Shown here one piece after another: positions 29,538 through 38,092 of a DNA stretch of 64,000 bases. Origin of the DNA: Streptomyces fungicidicus. GTDB taxonomy: Bacteria > Actinomycetota > Actinomycetes > Streptomycetales > Streptomycetaceae. The position numbers were made by a program, and so were the translations under genes. Where the stretch lies: positions 124,001 through 188,000 of the forward strand of contig NZ_CP023407.1 in the NCBI RefSeq assembly GCF_003665435.1, read 5' to 3'. The notes under the pieces were generated by a model, which had not been told where the DNA came from, searched no databases, and was given only the letters and a program-made list of their open reading frames with translations. Every line of letters starts with the position of its first letter. Positions within the stretch are counted from its first letter, which is position 1.

Positions 29538-30842
29538 ATGCCCACAGCCCGTGCCGCACGAAGAGCCGTCGCCCGACTGGGGGCGGTCGTCCTGACCGGG
29601 GCTCTGCTCGCCGCCTGCGGAGGTTCGTCCGACTCCGACTCCGCCGACGGCGGCAACGGCAAGATCACCGTCACCGTGGACCTCTTCGGCTCCTTCGGCT
29701 ACAAGGAGGCCGGGCTCTACGCGGAGTACGAGAAGCTGCACCCGAACGTCACGATCAAGCAGACGGACACCGAGGACGAGGCCGACTACTGGAAGTCGCT
29801 CCAGACCCGCCTCGCGGGCGGCGGTGGCCTCGCGGACGTGCAGGGCATCGAGGTGGGCCGGATCGCCACCGTCACCCAGCAGCAGTCCGACAAGTTCGAG
29901 GACCTCAAGAAGTACGGCGCGGAGTCGCTCAAGGGGCAGTTCGCCGAGGCCAAGTGGGCCGCCGCCACGGGCCGGAGCGGAGAGGTCCTCGGGCTCGGGA
30001 CGGACGTCGGCCCCGAGGCCATGTGCTACCGCACCGACCTGCTGAAGAAGGCCGGGCTGCCCACCGACCGCGAGGAGCTCGCACAGCGCTGGTCCAGCTG
30101 GGACGGCTACCTGGAACTCGGCAAGAAGTACAAGGCGAAGGCCCCCGGCAAGAGCGCCTGGCTCGACAGCGTCGGCAGTCTCTACTCGATCATGATCGGG
30201 CAGCAGAAGGAGCGGTACTACAGCGCGTCCGGAGAGCTGATCTGGGACGAGAACCCCGCCCTGCTCGAGGCGTGGGACCGCTCCGTGGAGGCGGCGGAGA
30301 GCGGACTGAGCGCCGAGCTCGACCAGTGGTCGCCGCAGTGGAACCAGGCCTTCGCCGCCGGCTCCTTCGCCACCATCCCGTGCCCCGCCTGGATGCTCGG
30401 CTACATCAAGGGCCAGGCCGGTGACGCGGGCCAGGGCAAGTGGGACATCGCCAAGCTGCCCGGCGGTGCCGGCAACTGGGGCGGCTCGTACCTCGCGGTC
30501 CCGCGCGCCGCCGAGCACAAGAAGGAGGCGTACGAGCTCATCAAGTGGCTCACCGCTCCCGAGCAGCAGGAGAAGCTCTTCCGCGAGGTGGGCAACTTCC
30601 CCTCCAGCACCGGTGCCATCGACAAGGTCGCCGACACCACGGACCCGTACTTCTCCGACGCCCCGATCGGCAGGATCTTCGGTGACGCGGCCAAGGCGGC
30701 GCCCGTGCAGGTCCTGGGTCTGCACGACCAGAGCATCGCTCAGCAGATCACCAACGCGCTGAGCGAGGTGGAGCGCAAGGGCACGGATCCCGACAAGGCC
30801 TGGAAGAACGCCTCGAAGGGCGTCGCCAACACCCTCGGCTGA
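29538..30842 (+). CDS. ABC importer solute-binding lipoprotein (sugar, family 1)
   Basis: A 434-aa extracellular lipoprotein that captures oligosaccharide for the two downstream permeases. The lipobox is LLAAC (signal MPTARAARRAVARLGAVVL, then TGALLAAC), followed by an acidic/serine linker (GGSSDSDSADGG) and a family-1 binding fold (ITVTVDLFGSFG, WSPQWNQAFAAGSFATIPCP, WLTAPEQQEKLF). Start ATG 29538 with GAGGAG upstream. It is the first gene of an SBP-permease-permease-beta-glucosidase operon arranged like cebEFG-bglC. The gene for the shared ATPase is absent, as is usual because such systems use MsiK encoded elsewhere. Expression is probably controlled by the tandem LacI operators just upstream. 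Substrate inferred: laminari- or cello-oligosaccharides. Confidence 0.92.
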   Translation: MPTARAARRAVARLGAVVLTGALLAACGGSSDSDSADGGNGKITVTVDLFGSFGYKEAGLYAEYEKLHPNVTIKQTDTEDEADYWKSLQTRLAGGGGLADVQGIEVGRIATVTQQQSDKFEDLKKYGAESLKGQFAEAKWAAATGRSGEVLGLGTDVGPEAMCYRTDLLKKAGLPTDREELAQRWSSWDGYLELGKKYKAKAPGKSAWLDSVGSLYSIMIGQQKERYYSASGELIWDENPALLEAWDRSVEAAESGLSAELDQWSPQWNQAFAAGSFATIPCPAWMLGYIKGQAGDAGQGKWDIAKLPGGAGNWGGSYLAVPRAAEHKKEAYELIKWLTAPEQQEKLFREVGNFPSSTGAIDKVADTTDPYFSDAPIGRIFGDAAKAAPVQVLGLHDQSIAQQITNALSEVERKGTDPDKAWKNASKGVANTLG

Positions 30843-30893
30843 GCCGAGCCGGCGCTCCAGCCCGACGTCCGCGCCCCGAGCGCCGACCCACGC

Positions 30894-30934
30894 CTCCGCC
30901 GCCGCCGCTGCCCGCCCCGCCGGCGGCGGCGGAG
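30894..30934 (+). promoter_or_regulatory. Intercistronic hairpin next to the first permease start
   Basis: CTCCGCCGCCGCCG (30894-30907) and CGGCGGCGGCGGAG (30921-30934) form a perfect 14-bp stem with a 13-nt loop, 4 nt before ATG 30939. It would stabilise or terminate the transcript after the binding-protein gene and hide the ribosome site of the permease. Confidence 0.7.
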
Positions 30935-30938
30935 TTCC

Positions 30939-31937
30939 ATGACCGCCGTCTCCCTTCCCGAAGGCCGCCCCGTGACCCTTTCCGCACTCGAGACGCCGGC
31001 TCCGCCGGTCCCGCCTCCCCCGCCCTCCCGGCCGAGCCCCGCACGGCGCGCGTGGCAGAAGATGTCGCCCTACGCCTACATCGCGCCGTTCTTCACCCTG
31101 TTCGCCGCCTTCGGCCTCTTCCCGCTGATCTACACGGCGTTCGTGTCCCTGTACCGGGTCGAGCTGCAGACCCCGGGTGACATGGAATGGCGAGGGCTGG
31201 ACAACTACACGGCCCTGTTCACCGACGACTTCTTCTGGACCTCGCTGCGCAACACCTTCACCATCGGCGTCATCTCCACGGTTCCCCAGCTGGTCATGGC
31301 CCTCGGGCTCGCCCACCTGCTCAACTACCGGCTGCGCGCACGGACTTTCCTGCGCACGGCGATGCTGCTGCCGTACGCGACCTCCGTGGCCGCGGCCACC
31401 CTGGTGTTCGCACAGCTCTTCGGCCGGGACTTCGGCCTGATCAACTATGTCGCCGGGCTCGTCGGCATCGGCCCGATCGACTGGCAGACCGGCACGGTCG
31501 CCTCCCAGATCGCCGTCTCCACCATCGTCATCTGGCGGTGGACCGGATACAACGCCCTGATCTACCTGGCGGGCATGCAGTCCATCCCGCAAGAGCTGTA
31601 CGAGGCCGCGGAGATGGACGGGGCATCGAAGTGGAGCCAGTTCTTCCACGTGACCCTGCCGGGACTGCGTCCGACGATCGTGTTCACCGTGATCGTCTCC
31701 ACGATCGGGGCGACGCAGCTGTTCGGCGAGCCGCTGCTGTTCGAGGGGTCGATCTCGGGCGGCATCTCGCACCAGTACCAGACGCTCGGCCTGTACATGT
31801 ACGAACAGGGCTGGGGCTTCTTCCACCTGGGCCGGGCCGCGGCCATCGCCTGGGTCATGTTCCTGCTCATCGTGGTGGTCGTGGGGGTCAACGCCCTGCT
31901 CGCGTACCGTCGTACCCGCAAGGAGGCCGTGCGATGA
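30939..31937 (+). CDS. ABC sugar transporter permease 1 (CebF-like)
   Basis: A 332-aa inner-membrane permease with a proline-rich cytoplasmic N-terminus, about six transmembrane helices (first at YIAPFFTLFAAFGLFPLIYT) and the cytoplasmic EAA loop that docks the ATPase (EAAEMDGASKWSQFFHVTLP, about residues 222-241). ATG 30939 sits directly after the hairpin with little ribosome site free; GTG 30972 (preceded by CGAAGGCCGC) is a possible alternative and would shorten the protein by 11 residues. It overlaps the next permease by 4 nt (ATGA), so the two are translationally coupled. It imports the sugar bound by the upstream lipoprotein. Confidence 0.92.
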   Translation: MTAVSLPEGRPVTLSALETPAPPVPPPPPSRPSPARRAWQKMSPYAYIAPFFTLFAAFGLFPLIYTAFVSLYRVELQTPGDMEWRGLDNYTALFTDDFFWTSLRNTFTIGVISTVPQLVMALGLAHLLNYRLRARTFLRTAMLLPYATSVAAATLVFAQLFGRDFGLINYVAGLVGIGPIDWQTGTVASQIAVSTIVIWRWTGYNALIYLAGMQSIPQELYEAAEMDGASKWSQFFHVTLPGLRPTIVFTVIVSTIGATQLFGEPLLFEGSISGGISHQYQTLGLYMYEQGWGFFHLGRAAAIAWVMFLLIVVVVGVNALLAYRRTRKEAVR

Positions 31938-32839
31938 CCACACTCGCCGACCCGCCGGTCACACCTCCCGCCCACCGGGAGCCGCCGGTCCGCCGCCGGG
32001 GACGGAAGTCCCGCGCCGGACGCACCAACCACGCCGGCAAGCTCACGTACGCGATCCTGACCGTCGCCGTCCTGGTCTCCGCCTTCCCGTTCTACTGGAC
32101 CATCGTGGCGGCCAGCCGCTCCAATGCCGACCTCGCCCAGGTCCCGCCGTCACTCCTGCCCGGCCCGAACCTGCTGCGCAACTTCGAGGCGGTGCTGGAG
32201 GAGGCGGACATCGGCAAGGCCCTGCTGAACTCCTTCATCGTGTCCGGCTCGATCACCGTCGGCACCGTGCTGTGCTGCACCCTCGCGGGCTTCGCCTTCG
32301 CCAAGCTGCGCTTCCGCGGACGCGGCGCGCTGCTCGCGATCACCGTGGGCACGATGATGATCCCTCCGCAGCTGGGCGTCATCCCGCTGTTCATGCTGAT
32401 CGCCGAACTGCAATGGGTGAACCAGCTCCAGGCCGTCATCCTCCCCGGCCTGGTGTCCGCGTTCGGTGTGTTCTTCATGCGCCAGTACCTGGTGCAGTCG
32501 CTGCCTGACGAGCTCATCGAGGCGGCACGGGTCGACGGCGCGTCCACCGCAAGGATCTTCTGGTCCATCGTGGTGCCGGTCGCCCGGCCGGGCATGTCCG
32601 TGCTGGGCCTGCTGACCTTCATGGCCGCGTGGAACGACTTCTTCTGGCCCATCGTCGCCCTGTCCTCGTCCGAACCGACCGTGCAGGTGGCCCTGCGCCA
32701 GCTCGGCGGGGGTTACGTCCACGACCAGTCCGTGATCATGGCCGGCACGCTCCTCGGCACACTTCCGGTGCTGCTGGTCTTCGGCCTCCTGGGCCGGCAG
32801 ATCGTCGGCGGCATCATGCAGGGAGCCGTCAAGGGCTGA
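31934..32839 (+). CDS. ABC sugar transporter permease 2 (CebG-like)
   Basis: A 301-aa permease partner. A basic N-terminus ([14 protein letters not shown]) precedes about six transmembrane helices, beginning with [20 protein letters not shown]. The EAA loop is [20 protein letters not shown]. The start ATG 31934 overlaps the stop of permease 1 (ATGA) and follows AGGAGG at 31921. Many binding-protein permeases of this CUT1 type end with a helix followed by a short tail; this one ends [10 protein letters not shown], typical of the family. Function: with permease 1, forms the channel of the beta-glucoside importer. Confidence 0.93.
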   Translation: MTTLADPPVTPPAHREPPVRRRGRKSRAGRTNHAGKLTYAILTVAVLVSAFPFYWTIVAASRSNADLAQVPPSLLPGPNLLRNFEAVLEEADIGKALLNSFIVSGSITVGTVLCCTLAGFAFAKLRFRGRGALLAITVGTMMIPPQLGVIPLFMLIAELQWVNQLQAVILPGLVSAFGVFFMRQYLVQSLPDELIEAARVDGASTARIFWSIVVPVARPGMSVLGLLTFMAAWNDFFWPIVALSSSEPTVQVALRQLGGGYVHDQSVIMAGTLLGTLPVLLVFGLLGRQIVGGIMQGAVKG

Positions 32840-32900
32840 GCCCTGGCCCCTTGGTCACGCTTCTCCCCTCCCCCACCCGCGTCTTCGGAGCCGACAGCCC

Positions 32901-34316
32901 ATGACCGTACTTGAGACACTCACCGACGACACGACCGTCCTCCGGTTCCCGAACGGTTTCCGATGGGGCACCGCCACGGCCGCCTACCAGATCGAGGGCG
33001 CCGCAGCCGAGGACGGCCGCTCTCCCTCGATCTGGGACACCTTCAGCCGCGCCCCGGGCAAGGTCCGCAACGGCGACACCGGCGACATCGCCGCCGACCA
33101 CTACCACCGTATGCACGAGGACGTCGCCCTCATGCGCCGCCTCGGGCTGACCGACTACCGGTTCTCCATCGCCTGGCCCCGCGTCCAGCCGACCGGTCGC
33201 GGGCCGGCCGTGCAGAAGGGCCTCGACTTCTACCGGCGGCTCGCCGACGCGCTCCTGGACGCCGGTATCCGCCCGGTCGCCACGCTCTACCACTGGGACC
33301 TGCCCCAGGAGCTGGAGAACGCGGGCGGCTGGCCCGAGCGGGAGACCGCCCAGCGCTTCGCCGACTACGCCGCCCTCGTGGCCGACGCGCTCGGCGACCG
33401 GATCGGGACCTGGACGACCCTCAACGAGCCGTGGTGCGCCGCCTTCCTCGGATACGGGAACGGAGTGCACGCCCCCGGCCGCACCAGCCCGCTGGACAGC
33501 CTGCGCGCGGCCCACCACCTCAACCTCGCCCACGGCGCCGCCGTGCGCGTGCTGCGTGACGCCCTGCCGCCCGCCTCGCATCTGTCCCTGACGCTCAACC
33601 TGCACGCCCTGCGCCCGCTCACCCGGTCGGCCGAGGATCTGGACGCGGTCCGACGGATCGACGCCGTCGCCAATCGCGTCTTCCTCGACCCCGTCTTCCA
33701 CGGGCGCCTTCCGGAGGACCTGGTCCAGGACACGGCGGGGATCACCGACTGGTCGTTCGTGCGGGACGGTGACCTCGCCATCAGCTCGACGCCGATCGAC
33801 TCGCTCGGCATCAACTACTACTCCCCCACCGTCGTCGCCGCCGGCAGGTCGGAGTCGCCGTCCCCCTGGGCCGGCGCGGAACGCCACGTCCGGTTCCTGC
33901 CCGCACCGGGTCCCCGGACCGCCATGGACTGGCCCGTGGACGCCGACGGACTGTACGAGCTGCTGATCCGGCTGCGCGACGACCTCCCGGGCCTCCCCGT
34001 GATGATCACCGAGAACGGCGCGGCGTACGACGACTACGCCGACCCGTCGGGGCAGGTCCACGATCCGGAACGGATCGCCTACCTGCACCGCCACCTCACC
34101 GCCGTGCACCGGGCGATCGAAGAGGGTGCCGACGTGCGGGGCTACTTCCTGTGGTCGCTGCTGGACAACTTCGAATGGGCCTACGGCTACAGCAAGCGGT
34201 TCGGCATCGTGTACGTCGACTTCGCCACGCAGCGGCGCATTCCGAAGAAGAGCGCGGATTGGTACGCGGACGTCATCGCACGCAAGGGAGTGGAGGTCAC
34301 CCGGCAGAACGCGTGA
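32901..34316 (+). CDS. GH1 beta-glucosidase
   Basis: A 471-aa intracellular retaining beta-glucosidase of usual GH1 length, without a signal peptide. It shows the N-terminal [15 protein letters not shown], the acid/base Glu in TTLNEPWC, the nucleophile Glu in [10 protein letters not shown] and the C-terminal [21 protein letters not shown]. It would split imported gluco-disaccharides to glucose. Start ATG 32901, 61 bp after the permease, in the same operon. GH1 enzymes often accept beta-1,3 as well as beta-1,4 linkages, so a laminaribiase role is plausible given the GH81 enzyme divergent to the operon, but the linkage cannot be proved from sequence. Confidence 0.95.
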   Translation: MTVLETLTDDTTVLRFPNGFRWGTATAAYQIEGAAAEDGRSPSIWDTFSRAPGKVRNGDTGDIAADHYHRMHEDVALMRRLGLTDYRFSIAWPRVQPTGRGPAVQKGLDFYRRLADALLDAGIRPVATLYHWDLPQELENAGGWPERETAQRFADYAALVADALGDRIGTWTTLNEPWCAAFLGYGNGVHAPGRTSPLDSLRAAHHLNLAHGAAVRVLRDALPPASHLSLTLNLHALRPLTRSAEDLDAVRRIDAVANRVFLDPVFHGRLPEDLVQDTAGITDWSFVRDGDLAISSTPIDSLGINYYSPTVVAAGRSESPSPWAGAERHVRFLPAPGPRTAMDWPVDADGLYELLIRLRDDLPGLPVMITENGAAYDDYADPSGQVHDPERIAYLHRHLTAVHRAIEEGADVRGYFLWSLLDNFEWAYGYSKRFGIVYVDFATQRRIPKKSADWYADVIARKGVEVTRQNA

Positions 34317-34464
34317 CCGTGCGGCCAAGGCCCGCCGGGCCGCCCGCCGCGGGTGAGCACGCTCCGCGGCGGAGCCCGGCGCGACGGCCGCCTGCCCGAC
34401 CGGGCGGTGCGGGACGGCCGTGGAGCCCGGGGACCCGCGCGGTGCTAGGCCGTAACGTGCCCGT

Positions 34465-34593
34465 GTGGCCGTCCTGGACTACGGCGACACCGGTACGGCG
34501 TCCGTGCCCGTGGCCCTCGACCATGCGGCGAACCGTCTGGCACCGGACGATCTCGTTGCGCAGGCCGGGTTCGGTGGAGGCGCGGCCGCCCTC
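34465..34593 (+). pseudogene. C-terminal remnant of a 3-oxoacyl-ACP synthase III (FabH/KAS III) gene
   Basis: The translation VAVLDYGDTGTASVPVALDH followed by AANRLAPDDLVAQAGFGGGAAAL matches the C-terminal end of KAS III proteins (usual pattern YGNTSAASVPIAL...PGDLV...GFGGG). The Asn of the catalytic GNT motif is changed to Asp (GDT). No upstream catalytic domain is present, since the sequence before it (34317-34464) is the GC-rich tail of the glucosidase operon. I read this as a short remnant. Confidence 0.5.
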
Positions 34594-34622
34594 GAGAGGC
34601 CACATGCGAAGGCGGCCGCGGC

Positions 34623-35306
34623 TCAACCGGCGGTACCGGTTTCGGGCCCGTCGGCGGGCGCGAGCGTGGCCCGGGCGGAGTCGGTGAGGGCGTCGAGTCG
34701 GGCGGCCAGATCGGGGTGGGCCTTCGTCAGGTGGGGGCGGGCCGCCTTCAGGGGACGGAGGAGAGCGGCGGGATCATCCTGGGCGAGGGCCTCATCGAGT
34801 TGGCCGACGGGCAGGCGGGCACCGGTGGGGAGGTCGGTGAGAGTGGTGATGTGGGCGGCGACGCGGCGCAGGTCGGCTGCGTTACGGCGGGCCCAGACGG
34901 CGAGGGTGCGGTCGGCGGCGCGGCGTTCACGGGTGGCCTGGACGCGTTGCTCGCCCGTACTTCCGGCGGGACCGGGCCTGCCTCGAAGGTAGCGCCGTTC
35001 GGCGGCTTGGCGGCTGGCGACGCCGAGCGGGTGGGCGAGTTCGGCCCAACTGGCGCCCGCGCGGCGCGCGGTCTCGATCAGGCCGGTCTCCCAGCCGGCC
35101 AGCTGCTCGCGCACCTGCCGCAGCAGCAGGAGGGAGGCCAGGGCCTGTTCCGGGTCGGCACCCCTGTCGCCCGGGCCGACGATGCCATCGTGCCGCGCGG
35201 CGCGCAGGGCGCCGTCGATGGTCTCCAGGGCTGCCGCCGCAGCGAGAAATGAAGCCGGACTCCGCGCATCGTCTCGGGAAGGGGCCGGCTCGCCGGCTGC
35301 TGCCAT
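34623..35306 (-). CDS. rheA: RheA-type repressor of hsp18
   Basis: In Streptomyces albus, RheA is a heat-sensitive repressor that binds TGTCATC-N5-GATGACA and controls hsp18 and its own gene. This 227-aa product (ATG 35306 with GGAGGTG just upstream) matches that protein's length and position, divergent from hsp18 with an exact copy of that operator between them. The sequence has a helical N-terminus (ALASLLLLRQVREQLAGWETG), a likely DNA-binding stretch RRAGASWAELAHPLGVASRQ followed by AAERRYLRGR, and an alanine-rich tail. Longer frames reaching 35390 would run through the operator and are rejected. The family assignment rests on context and operator more than on motif. Confidence 0.85.
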   Translation of the reverse strand: MAAAGEPAPSRDDARSPASFLAAAAALETIDGALRAARHDGIVGPGDRGADPEQALASLLLLRQVREQLAGWETGLIETARRAGASWAELAHPLGVASRQAAERRYLRGRPGPAGSTGEQRVQATRERRAADRTLAVWARRNAADLRRVAAHITTLTDLPTGARLPVGQLDEALAQDDPAALLRPLKAARPHLTKAHPDLAARLDALTDSARATLAPADGPETGTAG

Positions 35307-35321
35307 GGGCACCTCCGGGCG

Positions 35322-35332
35322 TGTCATCCATT
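35322..35332. promoter_or_regulatory. RheA operator half-site
   Basis: TGTCATCCATT repeats the left half of the perfect operator at 35348, here followed by a poor right arm (TCAGCGACA). It lies just upstream of the rheA start. Confidence 0.45.
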
Positions 35333-35347
35333 CAGCGACATCATGTT

Positions 35348-35366
35348 TGTCATCCATTGGATGACA
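35348..35366. promoter_or_regulatory. RheA operator, perfect palindrome
   Basis: TGTCATCCATTGGATGACA contains TGTCATC-N5-GATGACA exactly and has perfect 9-bp arms. It lies between rheA and hsp18, 61 bp before the hsp18 start. Confidence 0.9.
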
Positions 35367-35427
35367 TGCTACAACGGATTCGAGGCGCATTGGCAGCTAC
35401 TGCCCGACCCCTTGGAGGTGTTTCACG

Positions 35428-35859
35428 ATGTTGATGCGCACCGACCCCTTCCGTGAGCTCGACCGTCTGGCCCAGCATCTGACGGGCCCGGCCACCTGGT
35501 CACGGCCGTCCGCGATGGCGATGGACGCCTACCGCGAGGGCCACGAGTACGTGGTCGCCTTCGACCTTCCCGGAGTCAGCCCGGAGGCGATCGACATCGA
35601 CGTCGAGCGGAACATGCTGACGGTCAAGGCCGAGCGACGCCCCCTGGCGAAGGCCGACGACGTGCAGATGGAACTCTCCGAGCGTCCGCTGGGAGTCTTC
35701 TCCCGCCAGATCGTGCTGGCCGACACGCTGGACACCGATCAGATCAAGGCCGACTACGAGGCGGGGGTGCTCACCCTGCGCATCCCGATCGCCGAGCGCG
35801 CCAAGCCACGCAAGATCGCCATCGGCGGAGGATCCGACCGCAAGGAGCTCTCCGGCTGA
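35428..35859 (+). CDS. hsp18: Small heat-shock protein Hsp18 (Hsp20/alpha-crystallin family)
   Basis: A 143-aa ATP-independent holdase that protects membranes and proteins during heat stress. The alpha-crystallin domain spans about residues 35-130 (YVVAFDLPGVSPEAIDIDVE, ERPLGVFSRQIVLADTLD, YEAGVLTLRIPIAE with the conserved GVLTL), and the C-terminal IXI-like anchor is KIAIGG. Start ATG 35428 with GGAGGTG upstream. It is under the RheA operator at 35348-35366, so expression should rise on heat shock when RheA loses DNA binding. The DUF2267 gene follows 232 bp downstream. Confidence 0.95.
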   Translation: MLMRTDPFRELDRLAQHLTGPATWSRPSAMAMDAYREGHEYVVAFDLPGVSPEAIDIDVERNMLTVKAERRPLAKADDVQMELSERPLGVFSRQIVLADTLDTDQIKADYEAGVLTLRIPIAERAKPRKIAIGGGSDRKELSG

Positions 35860-36091
35860 CCGGCGGCAGGATCCGGCCGGCGGCGGAGGACGGGCACTCG
35901 GTCTCTCTCCCCTCCCTCGCCCGTCCTCCGCGCCCCGGCCGGAGCAGAGGAAGCCAAAAAGGGCGGCGGCCGACGTGACCGTGCGACGCGAAGCGTCCCC
36001 CCAGCCCACCTGACCACACTCGCATCCGCTGCCCACACCCCGCCGGCCACCGGATGCCACAACCACGACCACAGAAGGGCAACCACCGCAG

Positions 36092-36526
36092 ATGTCCGAC
36101 CAGCGCGCTCCACTCCAGCACCTGCCGGCTATGACGTTCGAGCAGATGCTGGAGAGGGTCCGCTACGAAGGCGCCTACCCCACCCGGGAGAGAGCCGAGG
36201 AAGCGGTCCGCCTCGTCATTGCGGGACTCGGACGCCAACTGACCGGCGGGGAACGCGTCGAACTGGCCGCCCGCCTGCCCAGGGAGGCCGCACTCGTCCT
36301 CACCGGACAAATCCCCAGCCCGCAGCCGCTCACCGGCTGGGCCTTCGTCGAAGACCTCGCCACCCGCAGCGGAGCCACTCCGGCCACCACCCGCTGGGAC
36401 ACCGGCTCCGTCCTCGCCACCGTCGCCGCCTCGGCCGGCCCGGAACTACTGACCCGCATCCTGCGCCGACTCCCCACCGGTTACGCCCTCCTGTTCGGCC
36501 GCGCCGAACTCACCCAAGCCGCCTGA
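36092..36526 (+). CDS. DUF2267 domain protein
   Basis: 144 aa, ATG 36092. The DUF2267 pattern is visible: FEQMLERVRYEGAYPTRERA, then EEAVRLVIAGLGRQLTGGER and the helical ELAARLPREAALVLTG. Members of this family are small helical cytoplasmic proteins, often found near stress and heat-shock genes in Streptomyces, as here after hsp18. No biochemical role is established to my knowledge. A large hairpin after the stop (36549-36612) closes the unit. Confidence 0.85.
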   Translation: MSDQRAPLQHLPAMTFEQMLERVRYEGAYPTRERAEEAVRLVIAGLGRQLTGGERVELAARLPREAALVLTGQIPSPQPLTGWAFVEDLATRSGATPATTRWDTGSVLATVAASAGPELLTRILRRLPTGYALLFGRAELTQAA

Positions 36527-36548
36527 GCCGGGCAGACATCCGCACACG

Positions 36549-36612
36549 TTCGGCGGGCCCGGCCCGCCGGCCCAGGGCGACACCGCCCCTGGACCGGCGG
36601 GCCGGGCCCGAA
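36549..36612. terminator. Large bidirectional hairpin terminator
   Basis: A long GC-rich inverted repeat (arms around CGGGCCCGGCCCGCCGG and CCGGCGGGCCGGGCCCG, inner CCAGGGCG/CGCCCCTGG) between the convergent DUF2267 and acetyltransferase genes. Confidence 0.75.
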
Positions 36613-36709
36613 CAGTCGGCATCGGCACGGGTCTCCCCCGGTCGCGTGGGCCGGGATTCCCGGATCGGAGACCGGTTCGCCGGTCTTGTCGTTCGCGCCG
36701 GCCCGGGCA

Positions 36710-37240
36710 TCAGGGCCTCAGCAGTCCGCCCACCCACCAGTCATGCGGCTTGCCGTCGTTGGCGATGCCACGACTGCGCAGGGTCCCCTCTACGGTGAAG
36801 CCGAGTCTCTCGGCGACGGCGCGCGAGCCGGTGTTCCCGACCATGGCCCACCACTCGATCCGGTGCACCTCGAGCGTGGTCCAGCCCCAGTCGCACACCG
36901 CCCGCGCCGCCTCCACCGAGAAGCCCTGGCCGCGCTGCTCCTTGACCGCCCAGTAGCCCAGCTCCCAGACGCCGCGACTGACGAGGGTCAGGCAGTACGA
37001 GCCGACCAGGGCGCCGGTGTCCTTGCGGAACGCACCGAGTGTGTAGTCCCTGTCCTCGGCCCACTGGGAGGGCAACTTCTCGTGGACGAGCTTCTCCGCG
37101 TCCGCACGCCGGTACGGCACGGGCACCGGCGTGTAGAACTGGATGTCGTCGTCCTGGCAGGCTCTGTGCACCGCGTCCACGTCGGCAGAGGTGAAGGCTC
37201 GCAGCAACAGACGGTCGGTCTCAATCGTCACCGGCTCCAT
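36710..37240 (-). CDS. GNAT-family N-acetyltransferase (RimJ/RimL-like)
   Basis: 176 aa from ATG 37240 (MEPVTIETDRLLLRAF, the family's typical opening). GNAT landmarks are LVGSYCLTLVSRGVWELGYW, the acetyl-CoA loop in VKEQRGQGFSVEA and the NTGSRAVAERLGFTVEGTLR signature of RimJ/L-type enzymes that acetylate amino groups of proteins or small molecules. The frame continues upstream to 37348 but that extension is not family-like. The substrate is unknown. It is convergent with the DUF2267 gene across a shared terminator. The same subgroup appears twice more in the window (17.5 and 47.9 kb), with visibly different sequences. Confidence 0.9.
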   Translation of the reverse strand: MEPVTIETDRLLLRAFTSADVDAVHRACQDDDIQFYTPVPVPYRRADAEKLVHEKLPSQWAEDRDYTLGAFRKDTGALVGSYCLTLVSRGVWELGYWAVKEQRGQGFSVEAARAVCDWGWTTLEVHRIEWWAMVGNTGSRAVAERLGFTVEGTLRSRGIANDGKPHDWWVGGLLRP

Positions 37241-37372
37241 TGCGGCAGTATGAACACCGTTCCCAGGCAACGACCAGCGAATATCGCCCCGCATCCATCG
37301 ACGCCACGGAAGCCGGGCCGGTCCAGCTCGTTCATCGTTGAGGACCACCGTGGCCGACCAGGAAACGGCCTC

Positions 37373-37996
37373 TCAGTATCCCCAGCTCGCGTAGATGGTG
37401 ACGTTCTCACCATTGTCCCTGGCTCCGACGCACACGTCACGCCAGTCGAGCAGCCAGCCGCTGGAGCGGCAGCTCTCCTGCTGGAGGCCCAGTTCGCGGA
37501 TGATCTCCGGGCGGGACAGGCCGTCCTCGCTGGTGACCGTCGCGGCGCGCCAGCAGCCGCCGGAACCGCAGCTGGTGCCTTCGTCGACCATACTGATTCC
37601 TGGCGGCAATGCGGGAAGGGCCTTGGACGGCGGGGCGTCTGAGCCTTCGCTGATCAACAGCGCGTACAGGAGGCCGACCGCGAGGGTGAGGGCGAACTGC
37701 GTCCCCAGGAAGCCGATCGCTCCGTTGCGGCGTGAGACCCATTCCGGGGGAGGAGAGTTCTCGTGCCGTCCTTCCAGTCCCGCGCCGCAGGCGATGAGCA
37801 AGGGCGCGAGAGCCGTGAACATGAGATGTGCGTCGGGTCTGGGGGCGTCTATCCAGCCCTGCTGAACACTGATCAGCAGACCGGCTCCGGCGAGCAGTGT
37901 GCCGCCGATCGCGAAGCCGACGGCGCGGGTGCGGGCGATCGTCATCCAGACGACGGCGGGCGCGACGGCGAAGAGTATCCCCAGAACGATCAGCAT
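37373..37996 (-). CDS. Membrane-anchored hypothetical protein
   Basis: 207 aa. It has two N-terminal hydrophobic segments (MLIVLGILFAVAPAVVWMTI and AIGGTLLAGAGLLISV), a third (LMFTALAPLLIACGAGL) and a fourth (FLGTQFALTLAVGLLYALLI), then a soluble C-terminal half with four cysteines (TSCGSGGCW..., ESCRSSGWLL, DVCVGARD) that may form disulfides outside the cell. No family is recognised. Start ATG 37996. It is a lone gene between the acetyltransferase and a methyltransferase. The Cys-rich tail (residues about 135-207) is the only unusual feature. Confidence 0.6.
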   Translation of the reverse strand: MLIVLGILFAVAPAVVWMTIARTRAVGFAIGGTLLAGAGLLISVQQGWIDAPRPDAHLMFTALAPLLIACGAGLEGRHENSPPPEWVSRRNGAIGFLGTQFALTLAVGLLYALLISEGSDAPPSKALPALPPGISMVDEGTSCGSGGCWRAATVTSEDGLSRPEIIRELGLQQESCRSSGWLLDWRDVCVGARDNGENVTIYASWGY

Positions 37997-38092
37997 GTAC
38001 GAGGGGACGTGCGGCTCCCAGCGCCCGGTTCCGCACGGCCGGGACTCACCTCAGGCCCGCATGCGAGCGAAGCGAAGATCCGGGTAGCGGTC

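Noticed and set aside
29166..31943. Minus-strand 925-codon frame opposite the sugar importer genes
   Set aside because: Antisense to a lipoprotein and permease with clear motifs; low-complexity sequence.
32829..34328. Minus-strand frame opposite the GH1 gene
   Set aside because: Antisense shadow; the plus strand has both GH1 catalytic motifs.
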